From Aquidulcibacter sp. (lineage in GTDB: Bacteria; Pseudomonadota; Alphaproteobacteria; Caulobacterales; Aquidulcibacteraceae): DNA of 64,000 nucleotides. Below are positions 7,911 through 17,873 of the stretch, piece after piece (within the stretch, counting starts at the first letter, position 1; every line of letters begins with the position of its first letter). The notes under the pieces are model-generated. The model was not told where the DNA came from. It did no database searches and worked only from the letters and a program-made list of their open reading frames with translations. The position numbers and the translations under genes were made by a program. Location: positions 17,462-81,461 of the forward strand of contig NZ_JADCBK010000064.1 of assembly GCF_020253525.1 (NCBI RefSeq), in the 5' to 3' direction.

Positions 7911-9301
7911 TTGGGAATGCAAAACGCAAGCCCATGTGGGAAGAATTGGCAACGGCTGACGAGCCTTTTGAGCTGGATGCCGACCTAGACTTTCTAGAGC
8001 CGACCCATGCGCAAAGCATCCCAGCGGCCGCCTCCCCGGGTGACTTCGATGCAGCTGCCTTTGAAGAAACCTATGTCGGTGAGCTAGCACGCGGCGGTGA
8101 CCAACCTGTGCCACGCATCTCGGTGCAAGTTTTCTGCGAGCGACCCGATACCGCGCAATTGCTGCAATCGGCCTCGACCGATCGCCGGATTGCAAAAGCG
8201 CATGTGACCGTTTCGATGGGCGGCTTGGCAGGGGCAATCGAATTCTTCCAGGCACAGCCATCGCCAAACCTGATCATTGTTGAAAGCTTGGCTCCGCCAG
8301 CAGCCTTGATTCAGCAATTAGATGAACTGGCCTCTTATTGCGAACCCGGCGTCAAAGTAATTTTGATTGGCGAGTCCAATGATATTGGCCTGTACCGTGA
8401 GTTGATCCGGCGCGGTGTTTCCGAATACCTCGTTCCGCCGCTGCAGCCCTTGCAGCTGATCCGCACCATTTCCGGCCTTTATGTCGATCCTAGCAAGCCA
8501 TTCTTGGGCCGTACCATTGCGTTTGTGGGCGCAAAAGGCGGTGCTGGGTCATCTACCATCGCGCACAATGTTGCGTGGTGCATGGCAGAACATGCCCGCG
8601 TAAACACCACATTGGTAGACCTTGACCTTTCTTGGGGGACCACCGGCCTCGACTTCAATACCGATCCAGCAACAGGTATCGCCGATGCCTTGGAACAGCC
8701 AGAGCGGGTCGACGATGTGTTGCTGGACCGCTTGCTGACCCGCCATACAGACCACCTGACCCTGTTTACGGCTCCGGCGTCGCTGGAACGTGAGTTTGAT
8801 ATTTCCCCAGACGCCTATGAAACGGTGATCGAAGGGGTTCGCCGCGGCGTGCCTTATGTCGTTCTTGATTTGCCACACACATGGTCAAAATGGATGCGGC
8901 AAACCTTGTTGTCTGCCGATGAAGTTGTCGTCGTGGCCCAACCAGACTTGGCTGGCTTGCGCAATGCTAAAAACATCTTCGATATGGTGCGGGTTGGTCG
9001 CCCAAACGACACGCCACCAAAAGTCATTTTGAATATGGTCGGCGTTGCCAAACGGCCCGAGATCCCGGTCAAGGACTTCGCCGAAGCCTTGGGCGTACAG
9101 CCAACCCTTGTCTTGCCTTACGATCCCCAATTGTTTGGAACCGCAAGCAATAACGGGCAAATGTTGGCCGACGTAAATCCCAACAGCAAATGCGCTGAAG
9201 GTATGGATTTCTTGGCTCAATTGTTCACGGGCCGCGCGCCTCAGCCCAAGGCCAAGACCACATTCCTGTCAAAACTAATCCCCGCAAAAGCGGCTAAGTG
9301 A
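7907..9301 (+). CDS. cpaE: Pilus assembly ATPase-like protein CpaE/TadZ
   Basis: 464 residues. An N-terminal receiver-like domain (about 70-190) is followed by a ParA/MinD-type domain (about 200-440). The deviant Walker A is K210-GGAGSST, in which the Lys after Gly of KGGxGKT is Ser, as in TadZ/CpaE proteins that bind but poorly hydrolyse ATP. In Caulobacter CpaE localises pilus assembly to the pole, so a polar-hub role is inferred. The ATG overlaps the cpaD stop. Confidence 0.92.
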   Translation: MIGNAKRKPMWEELATADEPFELDADLDFLEPTHAQSIPAAASPGDFDAAAFEETYVGELARGGDQPVPRISVQVFCERPDTAQLLQSASTDRRIAKAHVTVSMGGLAGAIEFFQAQPSPNLIIVESLAPPAALIQQLDELASYCEPGVKVILIGESNDIGLYRELIRRGVSEYLVPPLQPLQLIRTISGLYVDPSKPFLGRTIAFVGAKGGAGSSTIAHNVAWCMAEHARVNTTLVDLDLSWGTTGLDFNTDPATGIADALEQPERVDDVLLDRLLTRHTDHLTLFTAPASLEREFDISPDAYETVIEGVRRGVPYVVLDLPHTWSKWMRQTLLSADEVVVVAQPDLAGLRNAKNIFDMVRVGRPNDTPPKVILNMVGVAKRPEIPVKDFAEALGVQPTLVLPYDPQLFGTASNNGQMLADVNPNSKCAEGMDFLAQLFTGRAPQPKAKTTFLSKLIPAKAAK

Positions 9302-9308
9302 GGACAGG

Positions 9309-10805
9309 ATGTTTGGTAAACGCGCAGACGGGGCGGCACAGGCATCACCTCCTAAGTTTGCCCCCATTGAGGCTCCAAAACCAACAGCAGCGCCACAAGC
9401 GCCGTCCCCAACGGCTGCGGCACCGCCATCGGCTTCGCCCGCTGGAACTTTGGACCCGGCGCGTGTCGCCAAAGCGGTGCGTGCGCCAACCCAGTCAGCA
9501 CCGCCGGTCGTCCCCGTCAATGATGGAAGGACCGAGGAATACTACCGCACCAAGGCTTCGGTCTATAACGCGCTAATCGAGACCATTGATTTGGGTCAGT
9601 TGGCTGCGTTGGATCAGCGCACGGCCCGAGATGAAATCCGCGATATCGTCAATGAGATCATCGCCATCAAACAAGTCATCGTCTCGGTTGCTGAGCAAGA
9701 GCAATTGCTCAACGACATCGTCAATGACGTCTTGGGTTATGGTCCGCTTGAACCTTTGTTGGCGCGCGATGATATCGCCGACATCATGGTCAATGGGGCA
9801 AATGCCGTCTTTATCGAAGTCGGCGGTAAAGTGACCAAAACGCCGATCCGCTTCCGCGACAACCAGCAGCTGATGAACATTTGCCAACGGATCGTGAGCC
9901 AAGTCGGTCGGCGGGTTGATGAAAGCTCACCAATCTGCGACGCGCGTTTACCAGACGGCTCGCGTGTGAACGTTATTGTGCCGCCCTTGGCGCTGGATGG
10001 CCCTACCCTCACCATTCGTAAGTTCAAAAAAGACAAATTGCGGATGAAGGACCTCGTTGGGTTCGGGGCGATCTCTGAAGCCGCGGGCAAAGTGCTCGGC
10101 ATTATTGGTGCCGCCCGATGCAATGTCCTGATCTCCGGCGGGACGGGTTCTGGTAAAACGACCCTTCTAAACTGCTTAACCGGATATATTGCCCCAGATG
10201 AACGCGTCATCACTTGCGAAGACGCGGCCGAATTGCAGTTGCAACAGCCTCATGTCGTCCGCTTGGAAACCCGTCCGCCCAATTTGGAAGGTCAAGGTGC
10301 GGTCCACATGCGCGACCTCGTCAAAAACTGTCTCCGGATGCGTCCAGAGAGGATCATCGTGGGCGAAGTCCGGGGACCAGAAGCGTTCGACTTGCTGCAA
10401 GCCATGAACACGGGTCACGACGGTTCTATGGGAACGTTGCACGCCAACAGCCCGCGCGAAGGTCTGTCGCGGATGGAAAGCATGATCACCATGGGTGGCT
10501 TCTCGCTGCCAACCAAAACGATCCGCGAAATGATTGTTGGTTCGATTGATGTGGTGATTCAGGCAGCCCGCCTGCGGGATGGCTCACGCAAAATCACGCA
10601 CATCACCGAAGTTCTGGGCTTGGAAGGCGATGTGATCGTGACCCAAGACCTGATCGTCTTTGAAATGGATGGCGAAGACGCAAACGGCAAAATCATCGGC
10701 AAGCACCGTTCGACTGGTATTGCGCGTCCAAAATTCTGGGATCGCGCACGCTATTACGGTCTGGAAAAGGAACTCGCCGAAGCTCTTGATGCGGCGGATG
10801 TGTAA
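9309..10805 (+). CDS. cpaF: Flp pilus assembly ATPase CpaF/TadA
   Basis: 498 residues, a secretion-superfamily (VirB11/GspE-like) hexameric ATPase. The first 75 residues are Pro/Ala-rich and disordered. The conserved core starts near 85, with Walker [10 protein letters not shown] at 277-285. Farther on are [19 protein letters not shown] (Walker B) and the His-box region [15 protein letters not shown]. It powers pilus extension, and by analogy with other CpaF proteins retraction, from the cytoplasmic face together with TadB and TadC. Confidence 0.95.
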   Translation: MFGKRADGAAQASPPKFAPIEAPKPTAAPQAPSPTAAAPPSASPAGTLDPARVAKAVRAPTQSAPPVVPVNDGRTEEYYRTKASVYNALIETIDLGQLAALDQRTARDEIRDIVNEIIAIKQVIVSVAEQEQLLNDIVNDVLGYGPLEPLLARDDIADIMVNGANAVFIEVGGKVTKTPIRFRDNQQLMNICQRIVSQVGRRVDESSPICDARLPDGSRVNVIVPPLALDGPTLTIRKFKKDKLRMKDLVGFGAISEAAGKVLGIIGAARCNVLISGGTGSGKTTLLNCLTGYIAPDERVITCEDAAELQLQQPHVVRLETRPPNLEGQGAVHMRDLVKNCLRMRPERIIVGEVRGPEAFDLLQAMNTGHDGSMGTLHANSPREGLSRMESMITMGGFSLPTKTIREMIVGSIDVVIQAARLRDGSRKITHITEVLGLEGDVIVTQDLIVFEMDGEDANGKIIGKHRSTGIARPKFWDRARYYGLEKELAEALDAADV

Positions 10806-10810
10806 CGGAC

Positions 10811-11785
10811 ATGGATCTTGGAACCATCATCCCTGTGATTGTAGCCATCGGCGTGGTGCTGATTGGAATTGCGCTGGCTGGCGATGACAACCAGGAGTCT
10901 CAAAAGCGAATTAAGTCGGTTGCGCAATCGCGCGAATCCGCGATCAAGCGTCGCGGTGCTGACCCGGATGAAACACGCCGGAAGCGCTTGCTAGGCAACA
11001 TTAAAGATATCGAAATGCGGGAACGGCAGTTGCGTCGGGCCCGGCTTTCTGTAGGCGCGCGCATCGAGCAAGCGGGTCTGACGATCGAAGAAAAAACCTT
11101 TTGGATCGCATCGGGTTCAGTTGGCATCTTGGTCGCTTTGGGCATATTGGTCTCGGGCAATTCTTGGTATGTTGCCTTGGGCGCTGGTGGGGTTGCCGCT
11201 TTTGGTTTGCCGCGCTGGATTTTGGGCTTTCTGGTTGGCCAACGCCAAAAGAAATTCATTGCAGAATTCGCTAACGCCATTGATGTGATCGTGCGCGGCG
11301 TGAAGTCTGGTTTGCCCTTAGCAGAATGTCTGAAGATCATCGCTCGGGAAGCGCCGGAACCTTTGAGCACAGAATTTCGGCGCATCTGCGATAGCCAATC
11401 CATGGGCGTTCCGATGGATCAGTGCTTGGCAAAGCTTTTTGAACGCATGCCGCTCCCTGAAGTCAGCTTCTTCTCGATCGTTTTGTCGATCCAATTGAAG
11501 GCGGGTGGGAACCTTTCGGAAGCCTTGGGCAATTTGTCTCTGATCTTGCGGTCGCGCAAACTCATGCGCGAGAAGATCAACGCCCTATCTTCCGAAGCTA
11601 AGGCATCGGCCATGATTATCGGTGCTTTGCCGATCTGCGTCTGCTTGATGGTTTACATCACAAGCCCCTCTTACATGGGCCTGCTTTTCACTGACCCCAC
11701 CGGACATCTTGGATTAGGTGTTGGGGTTTTGATGATGGGCACCGGCATTTTGGTCATGCGCAACATGATTAACTTCGACATTTAA
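10811..11785 (+). CDS. tadB: Flp pilus inner-membrane platform protein TadB
   Basis: 324 residues, T2SS F domain (GspF-like) family. It has an N-terminal TM helix, a basic cytoplasmic segment, two central TM helices and the motif DVIVRGVKSGLPLAECL followed by IQLKAGGNLSEALGNL, typical of TadB. It starts 5 bases after cpaF and is followed by tadC. It forms the inner-membrane platform contacted by the CpaF ATPase. Confidence 0.92.
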   Translation: MDLGTIIPVIVAIGVVLIGIALAGDDNQESQKRIKSVAQSRESAIKRRGADPDETRRKRLLGNIKDIEMRERQLRRARLSVGARIEQAGLTIEEKTFWIASGSVGILVALGILVSGNSWYVALGAGGVAAFGLPRWILGFLVGQRQKKFIAEFANAIDVIVRGVKSGLPLAECLKIIAREAPEPLSTEFRRICDSQSMGVPMDQCLAKLFERMPLPEVSFFSIVLSIQLKAGGNLSEALGNLSLILRSRKLMREKINALSSEAKASAMIIGALPICVCLMVYITSPSYMGLLFTDPTGHLGLGVGVLMMGTGILVMRNMINFDI

Positions 11786-11795
11786 GGAACAGACT

Positions 11796-12824
11796 ATGTT
11801 CGCAGAAGTTAAGGATTTTGCACGCACGGTCACAGACCCAGATTTTGTTGCCTCGCTCATCATGGCGGTTGCGCTGTTGATTACTGCTTTGACGATTGCC
11901 CAACCTTTGTGGAAAACCGACCAATTGGCGGCCCGCATGAAAGGTGTGGCAACAGATCGCGAATCCATGCGGCGCAAAAGCCGCGCCACCATTGCCGCTG
12001 AGCACGCCGAAAAGACATCGCTGCGCCAACGCGCCAAAGGTCCATGGAAGTCGATCGTTGACAAGCTAAACCTTCAGAAACTGCTTGAAGATCCCAATGT
12101 GACCCAGAATTTGATGGAGGCCGGACTTCGCGGCCCCGGGCCTGTTGCCATCTTCTATTTTGCGCGATTTGCGACCCCAATTTTCTTCTTCATCGGCGCG
12201 CTGACCTATGTCACGATCTTTGGAAAAGACATGACCAGCAATAACCGCCTTATCGCGGCCCTTGGGGCATGTGTGGCGGGCTTTTACCTGCCAAACATCA
12301 TTGTCAAAAATATCGCGACCAAGCGGCGCACCTCTATCATGCGCGCTTTCCCAGATGCGTTAGACTTGCTTCTAATCTGCGTTGAGTCCGGCATGTCAAT
12401 TGAAGGGGCCTTCTTACGCGTCGGTCAAGAAATCGGTTCCTCCTCCATCGAATTGGCTGAGGAATTGAGCCTGACCAATGCCGAGCTCGCCTATCTGCAG
12501 GATCGGCGTGTGGCTTATGAAAATTTGGCTAAGCGTACCAATCATCCAGGCGTAAAGGGCGTCGCTACAGCGCTGATCCAAGCGGAACGATATGGTACAC
12601 CGCTAGGTGCGGCCTTGCGGGTAATGGCTAAAGAGAACCGCGAATTGAGGATGACGGAAGCGGAGAAAAAGGCAGCCGCCCTGCCGGCGAAGCTAACCGT
12701 TCCGATGATTGTATTCTTCTTGCCAGTTCTGTTCATCGTGATTCTGACGCCAGCCTATATCCAGTATCAGAACATGAATGGTGGCGCTGGTCCCAAAAAC
12801 ATCTCGGGTGCGCCGCCTCGGTAA
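11796..12824 (+). CDS. tadC: Flp pilus inner-membrane platform protein TadC
   Basis: 342 residues, second T2SS F domain protein. The C-terminal F domain shows FPDALDLLLICVESGMSIEGAF and ending TM segments near VPMIVFFLPVLFIVI. It is the last gene of the cpaB-tadC operon; no tadD-like TPR protein follows, so that component is absent or encoded elsewhere. It ends 26 bases before a convergent zinc-finger gene, with no clear intrinsic terminator between them. Confidence 0.92.
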   Translation: MFAEVKDFARTVTDPDFVASLIMAVALLITALTIAQPLWKTDQLAARMKGVATDRESMRRKSRATIAAEHAEKTSLRQRAKGPWKSIVDKLNLQKLLEDPNVTQNLMEAGLRGPGPVAIFYFARFATPIFFFIGALTYVTIFGKDMTSNNRLIAALGACVAGFYLPNIIVKNIATKRRTSIMRAFPDALDLLLICVESGMSIEGAFLRVGQEIGSSSIELAEELSLTNAELAYLQDRRVAYENLAKRTNHPGVKGVATALIQAERYGTPLGAALRVMAKENRELRMTEAEKKAAALPAKLTVPMIVFFLPVLFIVILTPAYIQYQNMNGGAGPKNISGAPPR

Positions 12825-12849
12825 GCTGCAAGCTGAGCTAAATCTAGTC

Positions 12850-13053
12850 TTAGTGCGTTGCGCCACCTTCAGAGGTCTTCTGCACATACAGGCGGCCACA
12901 ATACAGGCACTCAACCTGACCTTCGTCACCCATTTCATACCAGACCTTTGGGTGCCCCAAAGCACCACCACCGCCATCGCAGGCGATGCGATGACCATCC
13001 ACATAAATGGTTTCAACTGGCTGGTTGGTCTTTAAAGGTACGGAGACGGACAT
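12850..13053 (-). CDS. Small zinc-finger (CHCC type, NDUFS6-like) protein
   Basis: 67 residues with one Cys, one His and a Cys-x2-Cys pair (RIACDGGGGALGHPKVW ... VECLYCG). This is the CHCC zinc-finger arrangement of small alphaproteobacterial proteins related to the mitochondrial complex I subunit NDUFS6. It is probably cytoplasmic or membrane-associated; a link to complex I is inferred from family only. It stands alone, divergent from the ABC ATPase. Confidence 0.8.
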   Translation of the reverse strand: MSVSVPLKTNQPVETIYVDGHRIACDGGGGALGHPKVWYEMGDEGQVECLYCGRLYVQKTSEGGATH

Positions 13054-13155
13054 TAATCTGTTTCTCTCACAGTGGCGTGATTGCTACGGCCTGTTTAGCG
13101 TCCTAATTAGAACTTTCGGGCCCTATCCGTCAACGTGTGCGCCAAGCGAGAAACC

Positions 13156-14106
13156 ATGACCCAATCCCCTTTTGCGATTGAAGCCCGCGGGCTTCAAAAA
13201 ACCTATGCAGCCAGCGGAAAATCTCCTGAAAAGCAGGCTCTGAAAGGGTTGGACCTCGCAATCCCAAAAGGGTCCATATTCGGCCTTTTAGGGCCAAATG
13301 GCGCAGGAAAGTCCACATTTATCAACATTCTGGCCGGCCTTGTCATCAAAACGGCAGGTGAAGTTCGTATCTGGGACATCGATATCGACAAAGACCATCG
13401 CGCTGCCAAGGCAGCCATTGGGATTGTGCCACAAGAAATTAGTTTTGATGCCTTCTTTACCCCCTTTGAAACACTCGAGCTCCAAGCCGGTTTTTATGGG
13501 GTCCCGCCCAAGGAACGGCGTTCGATGGAATTGCTGGAAGCCGTCGGCTTGGCGGATAAGCGCGACACTTATTCTCGGCAATTGTCGGGAGGCATGAAGC
13601 GTCGTTTGTTGATTGCCAAAGCGCTTGTGCACACGCCGCCGGTTGTCATTCTCGATGAACCCACTGCCGGCGTTGACGTCGAACTCCGCCGCTCCTTGTG
13701 GGAATATATCACCATGCTGAATAAAGAGCGTGGTGTGACGATTGTCCTGACCACACACTATCTCGAAGAGGCGCAGGAATTGTGCGACAATATTGCGATC
13801 ATCGATCAAGGACGACTGATTGCCTCTGAGCCAACGCCGACCATTTTGAAGCGGCTCGACAAAAAGGCAGTGGTGATCTCTCCCTTAGAGCCCTTGACGC
13901 AGATTCCTTCAGGCCTATCCGATCTTGAATGTGTTTTGCGCCCAGATGGGGCCTTGGCCATTCACTACCGACCCAACGAGCACAGCGTGGAGGCACTCTT
14001 GTCTCAGGCGATGGGCGCTGGGGTGCGAATAAAGGATTTGCGGATCGAAGAACCCAATTTGGAAGATGTCTTTGTGGCCCTCACAACGCCCGCGGGCGGG
14101 CGGTAA
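13156..14106 (+). CDS. ABC transporter ATP-binding protein (ABC-2/NodI-like)
   Basis: 316 residues from the ATG at 13156. Walker A GPNGAGKST is at 46-54, the signature LSGGM at about 143 and Walker B VVILDEPTAGVD at about 163. The C-terminal extension ends in LEDVFVALT, common in drug/polysaccharide ABC-2 exporters. No ABC-2 permease gene is adjacent; the next gene is convergent trmB, whose 3' end overlaps by 26 bases. The partner permease must be elsewhere, and the substrate is unknown. Confidence 0.85.
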   Translation: MTQSPFAIEARGLQKTYAASGKSPEKQALKGLDLAIPKGSIFGLLGPNGAGKSTFINILAGLVIKTAGEVRIWDIDIDKDHRAAKAAIGIVPQEISFDAFFTPFETLELQAGFYGVPPKERRSMELLEAVGLADKRDTYSRQLSGGMKRRLLIAKALVHTPPVVILDEPTAGVDVELRRSLWEYITMLNKERGVTIVLTTHYLEEAQELCDNIAIIDQGRLIASEPTPTILKRLDKKAVVISPLEPLTQIPSGLSDLECVLRPDGALAIHYRPNEHSVEALLSQAMGAGVRIKDLRIEEPNLEDVFVALTTPAGGR

Positions 14107-14797
14107 AGCGCAAGAAAATGGGCGCACAATCCCCAAGCTTCTTGGTTTCGTATCGCGTTGTAATGTGATCCTCTGGTGGCGTCCGCCAATCAGCCGCCAT
14201 TTCTGCCTGCCACTCAAAGCCACCGTGTTGAGTCACTTTCTCTAGCGTCCACGCGGCATAATTGGCCCAATCGGTGGCGAAACGAAGCTCACCGCCGGGC
14301 TTAAGTGCTTTATGGGCATCGTCCAAAAAGGCGTTTTGGATAAGACGTCGCTTATTGTGTTTCGCCTTATGCCATGGGTCTGGAAACAGAATCACCAGCT
14401 TGTCGAGGCTGGCCGGCTTAAGTGCGTTCAAAACGGGCCGAGCATCTGACGCCAACAGACGCACATTCATGAGGCCGCGGTCTTCAATACCAACCAATGC
14501 CTTGGCCACCCCTTCTTGAAAGGGCTCTGCCCCCAAAAAGAGGTGACTTGGATGACGCTCTGCTTGCCCAATCAGATGCTCGGCTCCACCAAAGCCGATC
14601 TCAAATACAACTGCTTCTGCGGAGGGCATCCAGTGGCTCGGGTCTAGGCCATGGGCCGGCTCTGCTGGAATCGACACGCGTGGAAATAGGGTTTCATACA
14701 GCTGTTCTTGGCGATCAGATAAAGCGCGACCACGCACGCGCCCGAAGGATCGGAGTGGCCCAAAGGGCTTTGGTGCAGAGAAATCAGGGTTGGACAT
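14081..14797 (-). CDS. trmB: tRNA (guanine-N7-)-methyltransferase TrmB
   Basis: 238 residues. The SAM-binding loop VFEIGFGGAEHL lies near residue 60, the motif VILFPDPWHKAKHNKRRL is the TrmB PDPW-K-H signature, and GGELRFATDWANYA follows. It makes m7G46 in tRNA. It is downstream of the XRE regulator gene, with a 77-base gap. The 3' end overlaps the convergent ABC gene. Confidence 0.93.
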   Translation of the reverse strand: MSNPDFSAPKPFGPLRSFGRVRGRALSDRQEQLYETLFPRVSIPAEPAHGLDPSHWMPSAEAVVFEIGFGGAEHLIGQAERHPSHLFLGAEPFQEGVAKALVGIEDRGLMNVRLLASDARPVLNALKPASLDKLVILFPDPWHKAKHNKRRLIQNAFLDDAHKALKPGGELRFATDWANYAAWTLEKVTQHGGFEWQAEMAADWRTPPEDHITTRYETKKLGDCAPIFLRFTARPRAL

Positions 14798-14874
14798 AGG
14801 CTGCTTATGCCCGTTTGGCTGCCCTTGGACTAGAGCCGGAGATCTGCTGGTGGCAGCAGCCTCTCCTTAAGAGC

Positions 14875-15282
14875 CTAGTCGTCATCAGCCAGAATACGAA
14901 CTAGCTCAATGACCTTTTTGCGCTGAGTGCTGGATTTTAGGCGCGCATAATCGGCCAGAAGCTCTAGAGCGCCAGGGGCAGCCAAAAGGCTCGCGGTAGA
15001 AAGTGTCTCTGCTTCGCTTGGAATTTCTGCAACACCCGGCCCTAGCGCCACGTTTAGCCCATCGAAGAAGAAAGAAGGCTCAACCCCCAATAGGCCGCAC
15101 AGCTGGAATAGCCGGCTTGCCCCGATACGGTTCATGCCGCGCTCGTATTTTTGAACTTGTTGAAACGACAGACCCAGCAATTCTGCCAAGCGCTCTTGGC
15201 TCATACCCAAATCTTCACGCCGCTGCTTTAAGCGACAGCCAACATAAGCATCAACGGAAGTAGAACGACGATGATTAATCAT
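14875..15282 (-). CDS. XRE-family helix-turn-helix regulator
   Basis: 135 residues from the ATG at 15282, which has AAGG 4 bases upstream. The HTH lies at about residues 10-65: GCRLKQRREDLGMSQERLAE followed by LGLSFQQVQKYERG. A C-terminal tail of about 60 residues has no clear domain. This type of regulator is common just downstream of lnt in alphaproteobacteria. The target is unknown. Confidence 0.85.
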   Translation of the reverse strand: MINHRRSTSVDAYVGCRLKQRREDLGMSQERLAELLGLSFQQVQKYERGMNRIGASRLFQLCGLLGVEPSFFFDGLNVALGPGVAEIPSEAETLSTASLLAAPGALELLADYARLKSSTQRKKVIELVRILADDD

Positions 15283-15330
15283 GAAACCTTGCCTTGGTGC
15301 GGGCATTATTTCAATGAAGAGTTGTTTGTG

Positions 15331-16944
15331 TCAATGCCGCTTGTGTCGCCAAACCGCCATAAGGCCGAAACCAAGAATTAAAATGCCAAACCCGAGTTCG
15401 CCGAAACGGGCATAGGGGGTGGGTCCGTGGAAATCAGGCAGACGTGCTGTCGCATAGCCAGCCCCTGCGCGATGTTCTGCCACCGGGCGTCCGAGGCGAT
15501 CGACAATAGCGGACCACCCACCACTCGCGGAGCGCACCACAGGCAACCCTGTTTCAATGGCCCGATAACGGGCTTGCGCATAATGCTGATCTGGCCCCAG
15601 CAAATCACCATACCATGCATCGATCGACACATTCAGGATCCAAGCAGCTTTGCCTGTCGCTTGCTTATTAAAGCGTGGAAACACAATCTCATAGCAAATG
15701 CGGGGATCGGCCAAAGGCGCTTTGGGAAGGCTTAACGTCGTGGGCTCTGGCCCGGGTGACATTTCGCCATCATAGGAAACCAGGCTTGCTATCCCGAAAA
15801 GTTGGAACAGCGATCGCAGAGGCAGATATTCACCAAAGGGTACCAGGTGATGCTTGTCATAAACGGCGCGCGTGGTCAGGCCGCCATTCTCAACATCAAA
15901 CACCAGTAGACTATTGGAAAAAAGCGCTTGACCGGCCAAAAGGTCACGACGAATGGAGCCTACTGCTAAGGTCCGTGCACCAAGGCGGGCTTGAATCTGC
16001 TCTAGGACAAAGGGCTCTTCCAAAAGAATGAATGGGAAAGCCCCTTCAGGCCAAACCACAATATCTGCCTTTTGGGAGTCTGACGTTTCCAATAAGCCAA
16101 GGTAGGTTTCAACGATCCGCACCGTGTTGGCGGGGTCCCACACCTCCTTTTGGCTAAACCCAGCTTGTCCAGCAGCAATGACGGGACCTTTTCCAGCCAT
16201 TGGATCAATCGGTCCCGCTGCGCGAAGTTGAAGCAAGCCATACGCACAGGCACCCAATGCCAACCCACCTGCGGCGATAAGAGAGAGATAGCGCTTGAGC
16301 CCTTCGCCCTTCGCCAAAAGGACAACAGGGGTTGCTAATGCCCAGAGGGTCAAGACTGACAGCCCATAAGGACCGATCACGCCTGCAACTTGGCTGATCG
16401 GCTCTCCCGGTTTCCAGATATAGGCCGGCAAATTCCAAGGAAGCCCGGTGAATAAATGGCTACGCGCAAATTCGCTAATGCCAAAGCAGACGGCAAAAAT
16501 CAGAAGACGGGACGGCCCTGCTCGCCAAAACCTTTGCGCCGCGACAGCCGCCAGCCCCCAATATACACCCATCGCGGCGGGCAAGGCCGTTACAGCGAAT
16601 GGCATCAACACGGCAAATTTCTCGGGATCGACCAAAAACGCATTGCCGACCCAAAACATCCCAGCGAGGAAATAGCCAAAGCCCCAAGACCAACCGCGCC
16701 AAAAGGCCGATCTAAGCCGCTTCTTGTTTTGAAATGCGCCATCCAGCAAGAAAATGAGGCCGCAGATGGATACCATGTAGGCCGGCCAAATGTGGAAAGG
16801 TGCATGGCCTAAAACCGCAAGCGCTCCCAACAACATCGCACCTAAGCCGGAAAGCCACGCAGGCTTGTTCGGCCCCAGAATAGCAATGGGATGACTTGTG
16901 TCGGGCTCAGCCGCCTGTGATGGAGGCATTAGGGTATCAGTCAC
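15331..16944 (-). CDS. lnt: Apolipoprotein N-acyltransferase Lnt
   Basis: 537 residues. Multiple N-terminal TM helices precede a nitrilase-type periplasmic domain. The catalytic triad is visible as Glu in WPEGAFPF, Lys in YDKHHLVPFGEY and Cys in RICYEIVFPR. It adds the third acyl chain to outer-membrane lipoproteins. The GTG start overlaps the corC stop (GTGA); an in-frame ATG lies five codons later. Confidence 0.93.
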   Translation of the reverse strand: MTDTLMPPSQAAEPDTSHPIAILGPNKPAWLSGLGAMLLGALAVLGHAPFHIWPAYMVSICGLIFLLDGAFQNKKRLRSAFWRGWSWGFGYFLAGMFWVGNAFLVDPEKFAVLMPFAVTALPAAMGVYWGLAAVAAQRFWRAGPSRLLIFAVCFGISEFARSHLFTGLPWNLPAYIWKPGEPISQVAGVIGPYGLSVLTLWALATPVVLLAKGEGLKRYLSLIAAGGLALGACAYGLLQLRAAGPIDPMAGKGPVIAAGQAGFSQKEVWDPANTVRIVETYLGLLETSDSQKADIVVWPEGAFPFILLEEPFVLEQIQARLGARTLAVGSIRRDLLAGQALFSNSLLVFDVENGGLTTRAVYDKHHLVPFGEYLPLRSLFQLFGIASLVSYDGEMSPGPEPTTLSLPKAPLADPRICYEIVFPRFNKQATGKAAWILNVSIDAWYGDLLGPDQHYAQARYRAIETGLPVVRSASGGWSAIVDRLGRPVAEHRAGAGYATARLPDFHGPTPYARFGELGFGILILGFGLMAVWRHKRH

Positions 16945-17873
16945 GCAGATGGTGCCTGAGAACTATCGGTATTTGCCTTTTCCACCGCTTTGGCAGAACG
17001 GATGCGCACCCGTTTGATTCTGCGCGGGTCTGCATCAATGACTTCAAAATCATAGCCCGTGGGATGATGAAGGATCTCACCACGTGGCGGCACGCGTCCT
17101 GCAAGCGCAAAGACCAAACCACCCAGCGTATCAATATCATCTTCCATATCTTCCAACGTCAGATCAACGCCAGCGCGCTCAGAGAAGTCATCCAACTCTA
17201 CCCGCGCATCGGCCTCCCAGACGCCGTTGCCGGTATCAACGATGAGGTCCTGGTCGAGATCATCGTGCTCATCATCAATATCGCCAATGATTTCTTCCAC
17301 GAGGTCTTCAATCGTCACCAAGCCATCGGTGCCGCCATATTCATCGATCACCAGAGCCATATGGCACCGCTTTGCACGCATTTGCAGCAACAGGTTTGGT
17401 AACTTCATGGAGATCGGAACATAAAGCAAATCGCGCTTTAGCCGCCCTAAGACAAGATCATCCAGCTTCGCCTTGGTCTGACCTTCTGCATCCGGGATCA
17501 ACAAAGATAGAATGTCTTTGACATGGACAAAGCCCAAGGGTGTGTCGAGATTTTCGGCATAAACCGGCATGCGAGAATGCTGATGCTCTTCAAACATACG
17601 AGCGACTTCGCCAAGCGGCATCTCGATTTCTACGGCCGTAATGTCCGCACGGGGTACCATTACGTCGCGAACCGACAATCGATCAAAGCTTGCAGCCTTG
17701 ACGATCATGTCCTTTTGATTGCGCTCGATCGTTTCGCCTGACTGCTCGCGCTCACGCAAGAGCTCGGCGGGATCTAGGCCTGCATAAGCGTTCTGGCGAC
17801 GCAGCTTTTGCGTCCACCGCTTCCAAAAGCTTGTTTTCTTGGCTGAGTTACTACTGGATGGGTCGTCAGTCAT
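16941..17873 (-). CDS. corC: CBS-domain CorC/HlyC-type transporter-associated protein
   Basis: 310 residues from the ATG at 17873. Two CBS motifs begin around [17 protein letters not shown] and [11 protein letters not shown], with an [20 protein letters not shown] stretch before a C-terminal CorC_HlyC domain ([11 protein letters not shown]...GRVPPRGE). It lacks the DUF21 membrane domain, so it is the soluble CorC type linked to Mg/Co efflux or membrane integrity. The ATG overlaps the ybeY stop by 8 bases and the stop overlaps the lnt GTG: a coupled phoH-ybeY-corC-lnt unit. Confidence 0.88.
   Translation of the reverse strand: MTDDPSSSNSAKKTSFWKRWTQKLRRQNAYAGLDPAELLREREQSGETIERNQKDMIVKAASFDRLSVRDVMVPRADITAVEIEMPLGEVARMFEEHQHSRMPVYAENLDTPLGFVHVKDILSLLIPDAEGQTKAKLDDLVLGRLKRDLLYVPISMKLPNLLLQMRAKRCHMALVIDEYGGTDGLVTIEDLVEEIIGDIDDEHDDLDQDLIVDTGNGVWEADARVELDDFSERAGVDLTLEDMEDDIDTLGGLVFALAGRVPPRGEILHHPTGYDFEVIDADPRRIKRVRIRSAKAVEKANTDSSQAPSA

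Noticed and set aside
14835..14870. Terminator between the XRE regulator and trmB
   Set aside because: CTGCTG/CAGCAG has only six pairs and no T-tract on the transcribed strand.
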